Positions 43,766 through 52,426 of a DNA stretch of 64,000 nucleotides are shown here, in pieces (positions within the stretch are counted from its first letter, which is position 1; every line of letters starts with the position of its first letter). A program made the translations under genes and the position numbers. Source of the DNA: Glutamicibacter mishrai (GTDB lineage: Bacteria; Actinomycetota; Actinomycetes; Actinomycetales; Micrococcaceae); the NCBI RefSeq assembly GCF_012221945.1, contig NZ_CP032549.1, positions 62,001 to 126,000 of the forward strand. Reading direction: 5' to 3'. The notes beneath the pieces are model-generated. The model was given only the letters and a program-made list of their open reading frames with translations. It was not told where the DNA came from and did no database searches.

Positions 43766-43780
43766 TAGATTGGGTACATG
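43766..43780 (+). promoter_or_regulatory. -10 box TAGATT placed for a leaderless GNAT mRNA
   Basis: TAGATT (43766-43771), six bases (GGGTAC), ATG at 43778; no Shine-Dalgarno. Confidence 0.5.
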
Positions 43781-44362
43781 GCAAGTGACAAATGGAACAC
43801 AGAAAATGCCCAAAACTACGGGATCGATCTACTGATCTCAGACCAATTGCGACTGCGCGAACTGCAAGAAGAAGATCTTCCGTTCCTCACCCAATGGTGG
43901 AATAGCCCGGAATTCATGGCATTGCAGGGAAGCCTGGTGCTCCCCCACCCAGTCCAAGAAGCAGCCACCCTCTTCAAGTCCCGAAGCCTGAACCGAGGCA
44001 CTACTGATGGTGTTGGCCTATCCATAACCCTGCCGGATGACACACTGATCGGGCACACCGCGCTCTATGACTACAACGCACCGGCTCGATCAGCTGAGCT
44101 CATGATCATGATCGGCGGATCAAATGTGGGGCAGGGCTATGGAACTCTGGCCACCAAGATGATCATCGACTATGGCTTCCGCGAGATGGGATTAAACCGG
44201 ATCGGACTGACGGTCTGGGCCTACAACGAAAGGGCGTTGCGGACGTTCCTTCGTTCAGGCTTCCGCGAAGAAGGCCGTGTCAGGCAAGCTGGATTCCACG
44301 ATGGATCATTCCACGACAAGATCGTCATGGGGTTGCTGGCCGAAGAATACTTCAAAAGCTGA
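43778..44362 (+). CDS. GNAT-family N-acetyltransferase (RimJ/RimL type)
   Basis: 194 residues. RLRELQEEDLPFLTQWWNSPEF (22; core RLRELQEEDLPFLTQWW, about 25-41) is the usual opening of RimJ/RimL-like acetyltransferases; acetyl-CoA-binding segment VGQGYGTLATKMIIDYGF (about 126-143, with Q/RxxGxG/A) and NRIGLTVWAYNERALRTFLRSGF (23; core GLTVWAYNERALR) are intact. Substrate could be a protein N-terminus, spermidine or an antibiotic; context gives no help. Followed by a strong terminator. Confidence 0.85.
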   Translation: MASDKWNTENAQNYGIDLLISDQLRLRELQEEDLPFLTQWWNSPEFMALQGSLVLPHPVQEAATLFKSRSLNRGTTDGVGLSITLPDDTLIGHTALYDYNAPARSAELMIMIGGSNVGQGYGTLATKMIIDYGFREMGLNRIGLTVWAYNERALRTFLRSGFREEGRVRQAGFHDGSFHDKIVMGLLAEEYFKS

Positions 44363-44388
44363 TTAGCTGTGCAGCCGCTGGGCTGGCT

Positions 44389-44425
44389 ATGACCGCTCGC
44401 ACTGTCGAGCGGTCATTTTGTTTTG
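44389..44425 (+). terminator. Intrinsic terminator of the GNAT gene
   Basis: ATGACCGCTCG (44389-44399) pairs perfectly with CGAGCGGTCAT (44406-44416), 6-nt loop, followed by TTTGTTTTG. Confidence 0.88.
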
Positions 44426-44577
44426 ATGAGCCGATCGCGTGCCGGCCCGGTGACAGCTCCGTGCATCAGAGCCGGGCTGTGAGATGGAAATAATCATCCT
44501 TTCGGTGTTGCCCCCAGTGCCGTTGATCTAGCTAGCCTATTCTTAGAACTAATTAGTACGAGCCACGAGGAGCAACC

Positions 44578-45864
44578 ATGGCCCTTTTCCGCAAGGGTAA
44601 ATCCCAAGCACCGGCAAAAAAGCCGTCGCAAAAGTCAGTAACGGCGACCGCCTCCAACCCGAACTTGGCAGATGCCGACGCAAAACCCGATTTCACGGTC
44701 TCCGGGCTGTGGACAGATCTACTTGGTCGCCTGGGAATTCGCAGTGCCCAATTGCTCGTTGTGGGAGTATTGGGAGCATTCCTGATCATTGGGATGCTTC
44801 GTTTGACGATGATCGTTATTCCAACGCTGCTTGCCGTCATCATTTCCTGCGCACTGTGGCCGCTGGTCGTCAGGCTGCGCAAAATTTTCTCACCGATGCT
44901 CTCGGCGTGGATCGTCTTCCTCGGATCCCTGTTGCTCCTTGGTGGCGTCGGCACGGGCCTGGTCTTCTCGGTCATCAATGAATGGCCAAAGCTCGTTGAT
45001 AAAGCCGTCCAAGGTTTTAATCAGCTCAACGACATGGTCCAGGAACTGGTAGGTAACCTGCCGATCTCTATTGATCAGGGACAAATCGACAACGTTGTTA
45101 ATACAGTCACCGGATTCCTGACCAGCGCGCAGTTCGGTACCGGCGCGCTGAACACGCTCAGCGCGGCGGGCAGCTTCCTCACCGGCCTGGTCCTGCTGTT
45201 GGTGATCCTGTTCTTCTTCCTGAAGGACGGCGACAAGATCTGGGCCTTCGCTGTTTCGTGGACCCCGGTTCACTACCGCAACAAGTGGATCCTGTCCGGT
45301 GACCGCGCCTTGCGGACCTTCGGCGGCTACATCCGCGGCACCGCGACCGTGGCCGCAGTCGACGCCATTGGCATTACCGCAACCTTGTTGATCGTTCGGG
45401 TGCCGCTGGCTATTCCCCTGGGCATCATCGTGTTCCTCGGCTCCTTCGTTCCAATGGTTGGTGCTACGGTGGCGGGCATTCTTGCGACCCTGATTGCCCT
45501 GGTAACCAACGGGCCGATTGTCGCTTTGATCGTCTTGGCTGCGGTGATCCTGGTGAACCAGCTTGAAGGCAACTTCCTGCAGCCGGTGGTCATGGCCAGT
45601 GCGTTGAATCTCCACCCGCTGGTCGTCCTGCTGGCCCTGACTGCCGGCACGGTGCTTGCGGGCATTGTTGGCGCGGTGCTTTCCGTTCCGCTGGTTGCCG
45701 CTTCCTGGTCGGTGATCAAGGTCTGGACAGGACGCGACAGAATGGATCCGGTCCCTGCCGCCAGTGCCGAAATCAAATCCGAAGTCGAGATAGACCAGGA
45801 CGAGAAGGCCCTCGAAAAGCTGGAATCCGGCGAAGAGGAATCCTCGCAGGCTCCCAAGGGCTAG
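44578..45864 (+). CDS. AI-2E (YdiK/TqsA-like) family transporter
   Basis: 428 residues, about eight transmembrane helices. A charged N-terminal tail (KGKSQAPAKKPSQKS) precedes TM1 (LLVVGVLGAFLIIGMLRLTM). The family region LFFFLKDGDKIW (about 210) and IPLGIIVFLGSFVPMVGATVAGI (23; core PLGIIVFLGSFVPMVGA) are conserved, as is EGNFLQPVVMASALNLHPLVVLLAL in pieces (LEGNFLQPVVM). The family includes AI-2 exporters and Na+/H+ antiporters, so substrate is open. An acidic tail (~395-428, EKALEKLESGEEES) is unusual. GAGGAGC precedes ATG. Single gene with a terminator. Confidence 0.87.
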   Translation: MALFRKGKSQAPAKKPSQKSVTATASNPNLADADAKPDFTVSGLWTDLLGRLGIRSAQLLVVGVLGAFLIIGMLRLTMIVIPTLLAVIISCALWPLVVRLRKIFSPMLSAWIVFLGSLLLLGGVGTGLVFSVINEWPKLVDKAVQGFNQLNDMVQELVGNLPISIDQGQIDNVVNTVTGFLTSAQFGTGALNTLSAAGSFLTGLVLLLVILFFFLKDGDKIWAFAVSWTPVHYRNKWILSGDRALRTFGGYIRGTATVAAVDAIGITATLLIVRVPLAIPLGIIVFLGSFVPMVGATVAGILATLIALVTNGPIVALIVLAAVILVNQLEGNFLQPVVMASALNLHPLVVLLALTAGTVLAGIVGAVLSVPLVAASWSVIKVWTGRDRMDPVPAASAEIKSEVEIDQDEKALEKLESGEEESSQAPKG

Positions 45865-45892
45865 GCTCGGAAACTGGTACCTCGAAGTTCTT

Positions 45893-45953
45893 GAATTTGC
45901 CTCGCAGATCCGCTGACACGGCGCATCGATATGCGGGGCAAATTCTTTAATTT
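45893..45953 (+). terminator. Terminator of the AI-2E-family gene
   Basis: GAATTTGCCTCGCA (45893-45906) pairs with TGCGGGGCAAATTC (45932-45945) in a 14-bp stem with one T-G pair, followed by TTTAATTT. Confidence 0.75.
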
Positions 45954-46220
45954 CATATGTGCGGCTGTTAGAATTATTGCAAACCTGTTCATCTGTGATT
46001 AATGCTCAGTTGACCAGATGTTTCAGTAGGAAGATTATGAACGGACGCCGAGAACCGGCGCGGTGACGTTGTCACTGATATGGCGCATGTGTTTAATGTG
46101 AATGAAGTGAGGAAGGTTGACCGCTCGCAGGATTTCCTTGGCAGCAAGGATCCCGGCATTGCGAATCAATCGCTCTGAAGGATGGAGACCGCTACGCAAA
46201 CAAGCCTGGAAGGACCGCGA
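45954..46220. other. Non-coding interval with possible very short reading frames
   Basis: After the terminator there is AT-rich sequence and then two tiny plus-strand frames: ATG 46037 with AGGAAG upstream encoding nine residues (MNGRREPAR), and ATG 46079 encoding 32 residues without a ribosome-binding site. An 85-residue minus frame (46035-46292) overlaps both. None is supported well enough to call. Confidence 0.3.
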
Positions 46221-46427
46221 ATGTTGGATTTCAGCAATGAGAACACGGACGAGGATTTGGCGCATCTGGTCGACGCGACCGTCGAGCATCATCAGGTAGT
46301 CACCGTCGGCTCAGCCGAGGACTTCGGGCCCACATCGATTCAAGATCCTGCCGAACCCGGTACAGTGGCAGACTCCGTCGCCAAGGGTCCAGACGCTCCT
46401 GTAGAAACCCTGGACGATTGGTACTGA
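46221..46427 (+). CDS. Small acidic protein of unknown function
   Basis: 68 residues, very acidic (LDFSNENTDEDLAHLVDATVEHH... ETLDDWY), no membrane segment. GGAAGGACCGCGA places a good ribosome-binding site 6 nt before ATG 46221; ATG 46182 would add 13 residues. It sits just before a bidirectional terminator shared with ndk. No family is recognised. Real-gene status rests on the ribosome-binding site, amino-acid composition and terminator position. Confidence 0.5.
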   Translation: MLDFSNENTDEDLAHLVDATVEHHQVVTVGSAEDFGPTSIQDPAEPGTVADSVAKGPDAPVETLDDWY

Positions 46428-46447
46428 GACAGACTTCAGAGCATAAA

Positions 46448-46488
46448 AATATCCCAGCAGATCCGAGTGGATCTGCTGGGATATTTCT
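46448..46488. terminator. Bidirectional terminator between the small acidic gene and ndk
   Basis: A perfect 17-bp stem (46448-46464 with 46469-46485), 4-nt loop, T-rich on the plus side (TTCTAT) and A-rich upstream so that the minus transcript also ends in T residues. Confidence 0.88.
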
Positions 46489-46497
46489 ATCTATGGC

Positions 46498-46914
46498 TTA
46501 CTTGCCGAACCAGATAGCAATCTCGCGCTCTGCGGACTCAACCGAATCGGAACCGTGCACGAGGTTCTGCTGGACCTTCAGTCCCCAGTCGCGGCCGAAG
46601 TCGCCGCGGATGGTGCCTGGAGCAGCGGTGGTTGGATCGGTCGTGCCAGCCAGCGAGCGGAAGCCCGGGATGACGCCCTGGCCCTCTGCGACGATGGCAA
46701 CAACCGGGCCCGAAAGCATGAACTCCACGAGCGGCTCGTAGAATGGCTTGCCCTCGTGCTCTGCGTAGTGCTCGGCCAGCAGTTCGCGGGTGGCTTCCAG
46801 CTGCTGCAGCTTGGCAATGGTGTAGCCCTTGGCTTCAATGCGGGCGAGGATCTGGCCGGTGAGTGCGCGTTTGACGCCATCTGGCTTGACCAGGATCAGG
46901 GTACGTTCAGTCAT
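46498..46914 (-). CDS. ndk: Nucleoside-diphosphate kinase
   Basis: 138 residues. Transfers the gamma-phosphate of ATP to NDPs through a phospho-His. N-terminal ERTLILVKPDGVKRALTGQI (20) and the active-site NxxHGSDS motif (NLVHGSDSVESAEREIAIWF, 20, His about 116) are intact. GAGGTAGTCAA precedes ATG. It follows DUF4233 (39 bp gap) in the ileS-folC-DUF4233-ndk series. Confidence 0.97.
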   Translation of the reverse strand: MTERTLILVKPDGVKRALTGQILARIEAKGYTIAKLQQLEATRELLAEHYAEHEGKPFYEPLVEFMLSGPVVAIVAEGQGVIPGFRSLAGTTDPTTAAPGTIRGDFGRDWGLKVQQNLVHGSDSVESAEREIAIWFGK

Positions 46915-46953
46915 TTGACTACCTCTTCGTATCGTTGATGTATTGCTAAAAAT

Positions 46954-47388
46954 CTAGGCTTGTTCGGGATGCGCCTGTTCCCAGGCTTCCTGTGCTGCGG
47001 CGCGACGCCTGTTCTCCACGTCGATCTCTTCACCCTTGCTCAGCGCATACCACCAGCACAGGGCAAAAGCGGCGGCCAAGTAGAACATGTCCACCAGGAT
47101 GAATCCTGTCAGGAAGAAGACCACCTGCAGCGCCCAACCGATGATGTAGCCGATCTTCTTGCCCAGCAACGCGCAATTCAGGATGCACAGCAGCGCTACC
47201 ACCGCGCCCAGGGTCAGCACGACTACCGGCTCTCCCCCACGCTTGAGGCCGAATGCGGCCAGCGTGACGAAAACTGCCAGGAGCGCTTCGCACACCAAGA
47301 CGGTTGATGCGAACATCATCTTGGTCGAGCGCGGCTTCTTCTTCATGCCAGGACGCCACTCGCGCTGCGCACGGGTGAGTTTGGCCAT
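46954..47388 (-). CDS. DUF4233 membrane protein
   Basis: 144 residues with four hydrophobic helices (about 25-44, 50-72, 78-98 and 101-112). The basic N-terminus RAQREWRPGMKKKPRSTKMMFAS, split at KKKPRSTKMM, and the first helix TVLVCEALLAVFVTLAAFGL are typical of DUF4233 proteins, which in actinobacteria follow folC. Function unknown. ATG is 12 nt after AGGTGAC and overlaps the folC end by one base, so translation is likely coupled. Confidence 0.85.
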   Translation of the reverse strand: MAKLTRAQREWRPGMKKKPRSTKMMFASTVLVCEALLAVFVTLAAFGLKRGGEPVVVLTLGAVVALLCILNCALLGKKIGYIIGWALQVVFFLTGFILVDMFYLAAAFALCWWYALSKGEEIDVENRRRAAAQEAWEQAHPEQA

Positions 47389-48740
47389 TAGGAGTCACCT
47401 CTCTTGAGCAACAGTGAAATCTCGCCCACCAGTGTAATCGAACCGGTGACCAAGACACCTCCACCGAGATCTTCGCCGGCTTCTGCGCGTCCTACCGACC
47501 ATTCCACTGCGTCTTCAAGATCCTCGGTCACGTGGATGTCTTCCTCGGGCCACCCGGCGTTCATGGCCAAACCGGCCAATTCGCCGGCCGGGATGGCTCG
47601 TGGCGAGGAGGACTGGGTGATGCACAGGTCTTCAACCATGTCGCCATACTCTTCACGCATGGTGTAGAGCATTGCTTCCGCATCCTTCTCGCGAAGGATG
47701 CCCACCATCAGCACGAGGCGGGTAAAGCCGAAGGATTCCTTGATCGCCTCGGCCGATACACGAATGCCCTCCGGGTTGTGCCCTGCGTCGACCAGGATGC
47801 TCGGTGCACTGCGCACCAGCTCCAGACGCCCCGGGCTGGAGGTCGCGGCGAATCCCTGGCGCACCAGATCGGCGTTCAGTTCACGCTGTCCGCCTCCGAG
47901 GAACGCCTCGACCGCTGCGAGCGCCACGGTGGCGTTCTGCGCCTGGTGTGCGCCGAAGAGCGGCAAGAAAATCTCTTCATAGCGGCCTGCCTGTCCCTGG
48001 ATGGACAGCAGCTGTCCGCCCACACCGGACTTGCGCTCCAGGAGCTTGAAGTCCAAGGTGTCGAAGGCCGCCGGCACTTCAAGCTCGCGGGCACGAGCCA
48101 GCAGCACGTCTGCGGCGTCCGTTGGCTGGGTCGAGGAAACCAGGTAGCCGCCGGGCTTGAGGATGCCGACCTTTTCCTGGGCAATCAGCTCGGTGGTATC
48201 CCCCAGCAGATCGGTGTGATCCAGGGAGATCGGCGTGAAGACCGAAACGTCGGCATCCGCGACGTTCGTGGCATCGGTGATGCCGCCCAGGCCGACTTCG
48301 AGCACCACAACATCAACTGGGACCTCTGCGAAAATCGCAAAGGCCAGGATGGTGACGGCCTCGAAGTAGGTGAGCCTGTTTTCGCCTCGCTCGGACAGCT
48401 CGGCATCGACGATCTCCAGGAACGGGCTGATCTCATCCCACACCCGCACGAAGGTCTCGTCGTCCACTGGCTCGCCGTCAATGGCGATGCGCTCGGTCAC
48501 CGAGACCAGGTGCGGCGAGGAATAGCGGCCGGCGCGCAGGTCATGGGCAATCAGCAGCTGCTCGATCATGCGGGCGGACGAGGTCTTGCCGTTGGTGCCG
48601 GTGATATGGATGACCGGGCAGGCTTTATTCGGCTCGCCCAGGATCTCCATCGCACGGAACATCGGATCCATCCGGGGTTCCATCTTGTTTTCCGGCGCAC
48701 GGGACAATAACTGCCCGTAAACGCGGTCCAGTTCGCTCAC
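47388..48740 (-). CDS. folC: Bifunctional dihydrofolate/folylpolyglutamate synthase
   Basis: 450 residues. Mur-ligase-like ATPase: P-loop HITGTNGKTSSARMIEQLL (about 45-63), VLEVGLGGITDATNV (about 148-162), C-terminal VDAGHNPEG (about 317) and later substrate loops are intact. Adds glutamate to dihydropteroate and folate. GTG at 48740 shares its G with the TAG of ileS (TAGTG), the same coupling type as ureG-ureD. Same operon as ileS, DUF4233 and ndk. Confidence 0.94.
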   Translation of the reverse strand: MSELDRVYGQLLSRAPENKMEPRMDPMFRAMEILGEPNKACPVIHITGTNGKTSSARMIEQLLIAHDLRAGRYSSPHLVSVTERIAIDGEPVDDETFVRVWDEISPFLEIVDAELSERGENRLTYFEAVTILAFAIFAEVPVDVVVLEVGLGGITDATNVADADVSVFTPISLDHTDLLGDTTELIAQEKVGILKPGGYLVSSTQPTDAADVLLARARELEVPAAFDTLDFKLLERKSGVGGQLLSIQGQAGRYEEIFLPLFGAHQAQNATVALAAVEAFLGGGQRELNADLVRQGFAATSSPGRLELVRSAPSILVDAGHNPEGIRVSAEAIKESFGFTRLVLMVGILREKDAEAMLYTMREEYGDMVEDLCITQSSSPRAIPAGELAGLAMNAGWPEEDIHVTEDLEDAVEWSVGRAEAGEDLGGGVLVTGSITLVGEISLLLKRGDS

Positions 48741-51700
48741 TAGTTGGCCTCAACTTTGTCGGAGTCTAGCTTGGATACGGTGATCTGCTCATCGGCGGCC
48801 GAGTCATCAGCCACCAGTTCCAGGTGCGCGGTCAGGGTTTCACCGGCTACCAGCTCGCGGTTGGCTTCCAGCGCTGCGATGGTCGCGGCGTTGGCGGCGA
48901 TCACGGTGCGGATGCGATCCGAGACCTGCAGGTCGGCATCCTTGCGGGCCGACTGGATGGCGCGGATCATGTCGCGTGCGGTGCCCTCGGCAGCCAATGC
49001 TTCGGTTACCTCGGTGTCGAGCACCAGGAAGCCACCGTCGATCACGGCTGCGGCGATCTCACCCTCTGCATCCACCACGGTGTCCAGGGTGTACTCGCCC
49101 TCGACCAATTCCAGGCCGCCTGCGGTCACGACACCGTCGGTCACCGACCAGTCGCCGGACTTGGCGCCCTTGATGGCCTGCTGGACGTTCTTGCCAAGGC
49201 GCGGACCGGCCGCGCGGGCGTTGACTACCAGCTGCTGGCTGATGCCGTAGCTGGCCGCGTCGACGCCTTCGGCATCGATCAGGGTGACTGCCTTGAGGTT
49301 CAGCTCATCCTTGATGATCGAAGCGTAGGTGCCGTCCAGGCGCACAGCACCGGTGAGGACAACCTTCAGCTCTGCCAGCGGCAAACGCACGCGCAGGTTC
49401 TTGGCCTTACGCAGCGAGGAACCTACGGAGCAGATCTTACGGGTGGTTTCCATGGTTTCGAGCAAGGACGCGTCGGTCGGGAACTCGTTGGCATCTGGCC
49501 AGTCGGTCAGGTGCACCGAGCGCTGACCGGTCAGCCCGCGGAAGATCTCTTCGCTGGCCAGCGGCAGCAGCGAAGCGGTGACCTTCACCAGGGTTTCCAG
49601 AGCGGTGTACAGGGTGTCGAAGGCCTGGGTGTCTTCATCGAAGAAGCGCTGGCGGGAGCGGCGCACGTACCAGTTGGTCAGGGTGTCCATGTACTGGCGC
49701 ACGGCCTCGGTGGCGTCGGAAACCTCGTAGGTGTCCAGTGCTTCGGTGACTTCGCGCACCAGCTGGCCGGTGGCGGCCAGCATGTACTGGTCCAGCGGGT
49801 CGGTGGAGGTGGTTGAGCGCTTGGCCTCGTAGCCGGCCCCGTTGTTGGCGGAGTTGGTGTAGAGGTTGAAGAAGTGCCAGACGTTCCACAACGGCAGCAG
49901 CACCTGGCGCACGCCATCGCGGATGCCCTGTTCGGTGACAACCAGGTTGCCGCCGCGCAGGATCGGGCTGGCCATCAGGAACCAGCGCATGGCGTCGGAG
50001 CCGTCGCGGTCCAGGACCTCGGTGACATCCGGGTAGTTGCGCAGGGACTTGGACATCTTCTGGCCATCGGAGCCCAGCACGATGCCGTGGGAGATCACGT
50101 TGGTGTAGGCCGGGCGGTCGAAGAGCGCGGTGGAGAGCACGTGCATGGTGTAGAACCAGCCACGGGTCTGGCCGATGTACTCCACGATGAAGTCAGCCGG
50201 GTGGTGTCCCCCATCGAACCAGTCTTGGTTGTTGAATGGGTAGTGCACCTGGGCGTACGGCATCGAACCGGAGTCGAACCAGACATCCAGCACGTCTTCC
50301 ACGCGCACCAGGGTTCCGCCTTCGGCGCAGCCGTCGTGAGCCTTGGTCAGCTCGTCGATGAATGGGCGGTGCAGATCCGGCTGGCCTTCGTGGTTCAGTG
50401 GCAGGCGGCCGAAGAAGTTCTTCAGTTCATCCAGCGAGCCGAAGACTTCGCGGTGGGTGCATTCTGCTCCCGTGCATTCCCACACTGGGATAGGTGAACC
50501 CCAGTAACGGTTGCGCGAGATGGACCAGTCGCGGGCGTTTTCCAGCCACTTGCCGAACTGGCCGTGCTTCACGTTGCCCGGGATCCAGTTGATCTGCTCG
50601 TTCAGCTCGACCATGCGGTCCTTGAACTTGGAGACCTCCACGTACCACGAGGAGATCGCGCGGTAGATCAGTGGGGTGCGGCAGCGCCAGCAGTACGGGT
50701 AGGAGTGCTCGTAGGAAGCCTGCTTGATCAGCTTGGCTTCGTCCTTGAGCACGTTGGTGATGGTCTTGTTGGCATCGAAGACCTGGACGCCGACAATGTC
50801 AGCGAGCGGACCACCTGCGAAGGTCGGGAGGAACTTGGCGCCTTCGTCTACCGAGAGGATGACCGGGATGCCGTTTTCTTCACAGACCTTCTGGTCATCT
50901 TCACCGTAGGCAGGAGCCTGGTGAACAATGCCGGTGCCGTCAGCCACGGTGACGTAGTCAGCGGTGACGATCTGCCAGGCGTTCTCGGTGCCGTACTTCT
51001 CGGTGTCGGTGTAGGTATCCCACAACGGCTGGTAGCGCACGCCAGCCAGGTCCGCGCCAACGTAGGTGGCGGTGATCCCTGCGGCGGCTTCCTTGGCATC
51101 CTTGTAGCCCAGGTCCTTGGCGTAGGAGCCCAGCAGGTCCTTGGCCAGCAGGAATGGACCGGCGGCGGCTGAAGCCTTCACGCCAGCCTCGCCGGCAGGG
51201 ACGACGACGTATTCGATCGACGGGTGTACTGCCAACGCGGCGTTGGTTGGCAAGGTCCATGGGGTGGTCGTCCAGGCCAGTGCCTGCACGCCGGCCAGAG
51301 CCTTCGAAGCTTCGGTCTCGCCGGCAAGGATGGTGAAGCCGACGGTGACTGTCTGGTCCTGGCGGTTCTTGTAGACGTCGTCGTCCATGCGCAGCTCATG
51401 GTTGGACAGCGGGGTCTCGTCCTTCCAGCAGTACGGAAGCACGCGGAAGCCCTGGTAGGTCAGGCCCTTGTCCGAGAGCTGCTTGAAGGCCCAGATGACT
51501 GATTCCATGAACTCGACGTTCAGGGTCTTGTAGTCGTTTTCGAAGTCCACCCAGCGAGCCTGGCGGTTCACGTACTGCTTCCACTCGTCGGCGTACTTCA
51601 TCACCGAGGTGCGGCAGGCGTCGTTGAATTTGTCGATGCCCATGGCTTCGATCTGCTTCTTGTCGGTCATGCCCAGCTGCTTCATTGCTTCCAGCTCGGC

Positions 51701-52000
51701 AGGCAGTCCGTGGGTGTCCCAGCCGAAGCGGCGCTCAACGCGCTTTCCGCGCTGGGTCTGGTAGCGGGCTACCAGGTCCTTGACGTAGCCGGTGAGCAAG
51801 TGGCCGTAGTGCGGCAGGCCGTTGGCGAAGGGAGGGCCATCGTAGAAGACGAATTCTTCGCCCTCGCGCTGGTCAATGGAGGCCTGGAAAGTGTTGTCGT
51901 TCTTCCAGTATTCGAGGACGCGCTTCTCAAGTTCCGGGAAGCGCGGTGAAGCCGGGGTCGAACCGGTTGGGTCTGTAGTGACCTTCGGGTAGAAGCTCAT
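48740..52000 (-). CDS. ileS: Isoleucyl-tRNA synthetase, IleS2-like (eukaryote-type)
   Basis: 1086 residues, class I. HIGH region PFANGLPHYGHLLTGYVKD (19, about 56-74), GWDTHGLPAELE (about 92), KMSKSLRNYP (KMSKS, about 655) and a C-terminal helical region without the zinc-finger Cys cluster of E. coli IleS. Length, GWDTHGLP and the lack of the C-terminal Zn motif resemble the IleS2 type common in actinobacteria, which is usually less sensitive to mupirocin. AAGGACGG lies 8 nt before ATG and is part of the T-box sequestrator. Editing CP1 domain is present in the middle. Confidence 0.95.
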   Translation of the reverse strand: MSFYPKVTTDPTGSTPASPRFPELEKRVLEYWKNDNTFQASIDQREGEEFVFYDGPPFANGLPHYGHLLTGYVKDLVARYQTQRGKRVERRFGWDTHGLPAELEAMKQLGMTDKKQIEAMGIDKFNDACRTSVMKYADEWKQYVNRQARWVDFENDYKTLNVEFMESVIWAFKQLSDKGLTYQGFRVLPYCWKDETPLSNHELRMDDDVYKNRQDQTVTVGFTILAGETEASKALAGVQALAWTTTPWTLPTNAALAVHPSIEYVVVPAGEAGVKASAAAGPFLLAKDLLGSYAKDLGYKDAKEAAAGITATYVGADLAGVRYQPLWDTYTDTEKYGTENAWQIVTADYVTVADGTGIVHQAPAYGEDDQKVCEENGIPVILSVDEGAKFLPTFAGGPLADIVGVQVFDANKTITNVLKDEAKLIKQASYEHSYPYCWRCRTPLIYRAISSWYVEVSKFKDRMVELNEQINWIPGNVKHGQFGKWLENARDWSISRNRYWGSPIPVWECTGAECTHREVFGSLDELKNFFGRLPLNHEGQPDLHRPFIDELTKAHDGCAEGGTLVRVEDVLDVWFDSGSMPYAQVHYPFNNQDWFDGGHHPADFIVEYIGQTRGWFYTMHVLSTALFDRPAYTNVISHGIVLGSDGQKMSKSLRNYPDVTEVLDRDGSDAMRWFLMASPILRGGNLVVTEQGIRDGVRQVLLPLWNVWHFFNLYTNSANNGAGYEAKRSTTSTDPLDQYMLAATGQLVREVTEALDTYEVSDATEAVRQYMDTLTNWYVRRSRQRFFDEDTQAFDTLYTALETLVKVTASLLPLASEEIFRGLTGQRSVHLTDWPDANEFPTDASLLETMETTRKICSVGSSLRKAKNLRVRLPLAELKVVLTGAVRLDGTYASIIKDELNLKAVTLIDAEGVDAASYGISQQLVVNARAAGPRLGKNVQQAIKGAKSGDWSVTDGVVTAGGLELVEGEYTLDTVVDAEGEIAAAVIDGGFLVLDTEVTEALAAEGTARDMIRAIQSARKDADLQVSDRIRTVIAANAATIAALEANRELVAGETLTAHLELVADDSAADEQITVSKLDSDKVEAN

Positions 52001-52215
52001 CGAATGGGCCGTCCTTCAAGCGTAGGGTCGATAAATCCTTGCCTACGAGGACGGCGATTAAGCCGCGGTACCACCCCGCTTATCCCCCGCCAGATGGCGA
52101 AGGACCACTTATCTTCAGCTGTGACGGGCTGGTCCCGTTCGGTTCTACTGGGCAGAGTCGAGATCCGCTGTTCTTCCGAAGGCTCCCCGGTGATGGCCGG
52201 ATCAATGCCTGATTA
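52001..52215 (-). promoter_or_regulatory. Translational T-box riboswitch of ileS
   Basis: Read on the minus strand: specifier ATC (52194-52192) in GGCC-ATC-ACCGGGGAG, the T-box TGGTACCGCGG (52073-52063) that pairs with the tRNA acceptor end, and an expression platform in which GCCGTCCT (52055-52048) can pair with the ileS Shine-Dalgarno AGGACGGC (52015-52008), reinforced by CGTAGG/CCTACG inside. So uncharged tRNA-Ile should free the ribosome-binding site. This matches known actinobacterial ileS T-boxes that act on translation. Confidence 0.9.
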
Positions 52216-52220
52216 CTTCT

Positions 52221-52249
52221 ATCGTACCGCGTGATGCTCGTGCTGAAAA
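52221..52249 (-). promoter_or_regulatory. Predicted promoter of the ileS operon
   Basis: Minus strand: TTTTCA (52249-52244), 17-bp spacer, TACGAT (52226-52221), about 27 nt upstream of the specifier, so transcripts would start at the base of the T-box stem I. Confidence 0.45.
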
Positions 52250-52348
52250 TTCACCAGAACCCCAGGGGCAGCAAGTGAGTGCAGGCTCACAACACGGTGC
52301 AGAAACACGAGAATATCTTTTCCTGCATTTTCAGAATAGCGCGTAGAG

Positions 52349-52369
52349 GGGGCCTTGCCGCAAGGCCCC
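52349..52369. promoter_or_regulatory. Rifamycin-associated element (RAE)-like palindrome upstream of helR
   Basis: GGGGCCTTGC-C-GCAAGGCCCC is a perfect 21-bp palindrome, closely matching the RAE motif (GGGGCTTGCGGCAAGGCCC as remembered) that marks rifamycin-inducible genes such as helR and rph. It overlaps a possible -35 (TTGCCG, 52355-52360), with CATAAT at 52380-52385 as -10. Confidence 0.75.
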
Positions 52370-52426
52370 GCCTATGGTCCATAATCAATACCTTCCCTAC
52401 GAAACCCGCCAGATCAGGGAGCGCAT

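Noticed and set aside
46035..46292. Minus-strand frame of 85 codons
   Set aside because: No ribosome-binding site or recognisable content, and it overlaps the small acidic gene that has a good site and a terminator.
47532..48710. Plus-strand frame of 392 codons
   Set aside because: Antisense to folC, which has all its motifs.
48824..49816. Plus-strand frame of 330 codons
   Set aside because: Antisense to the ileS C-terminal region.
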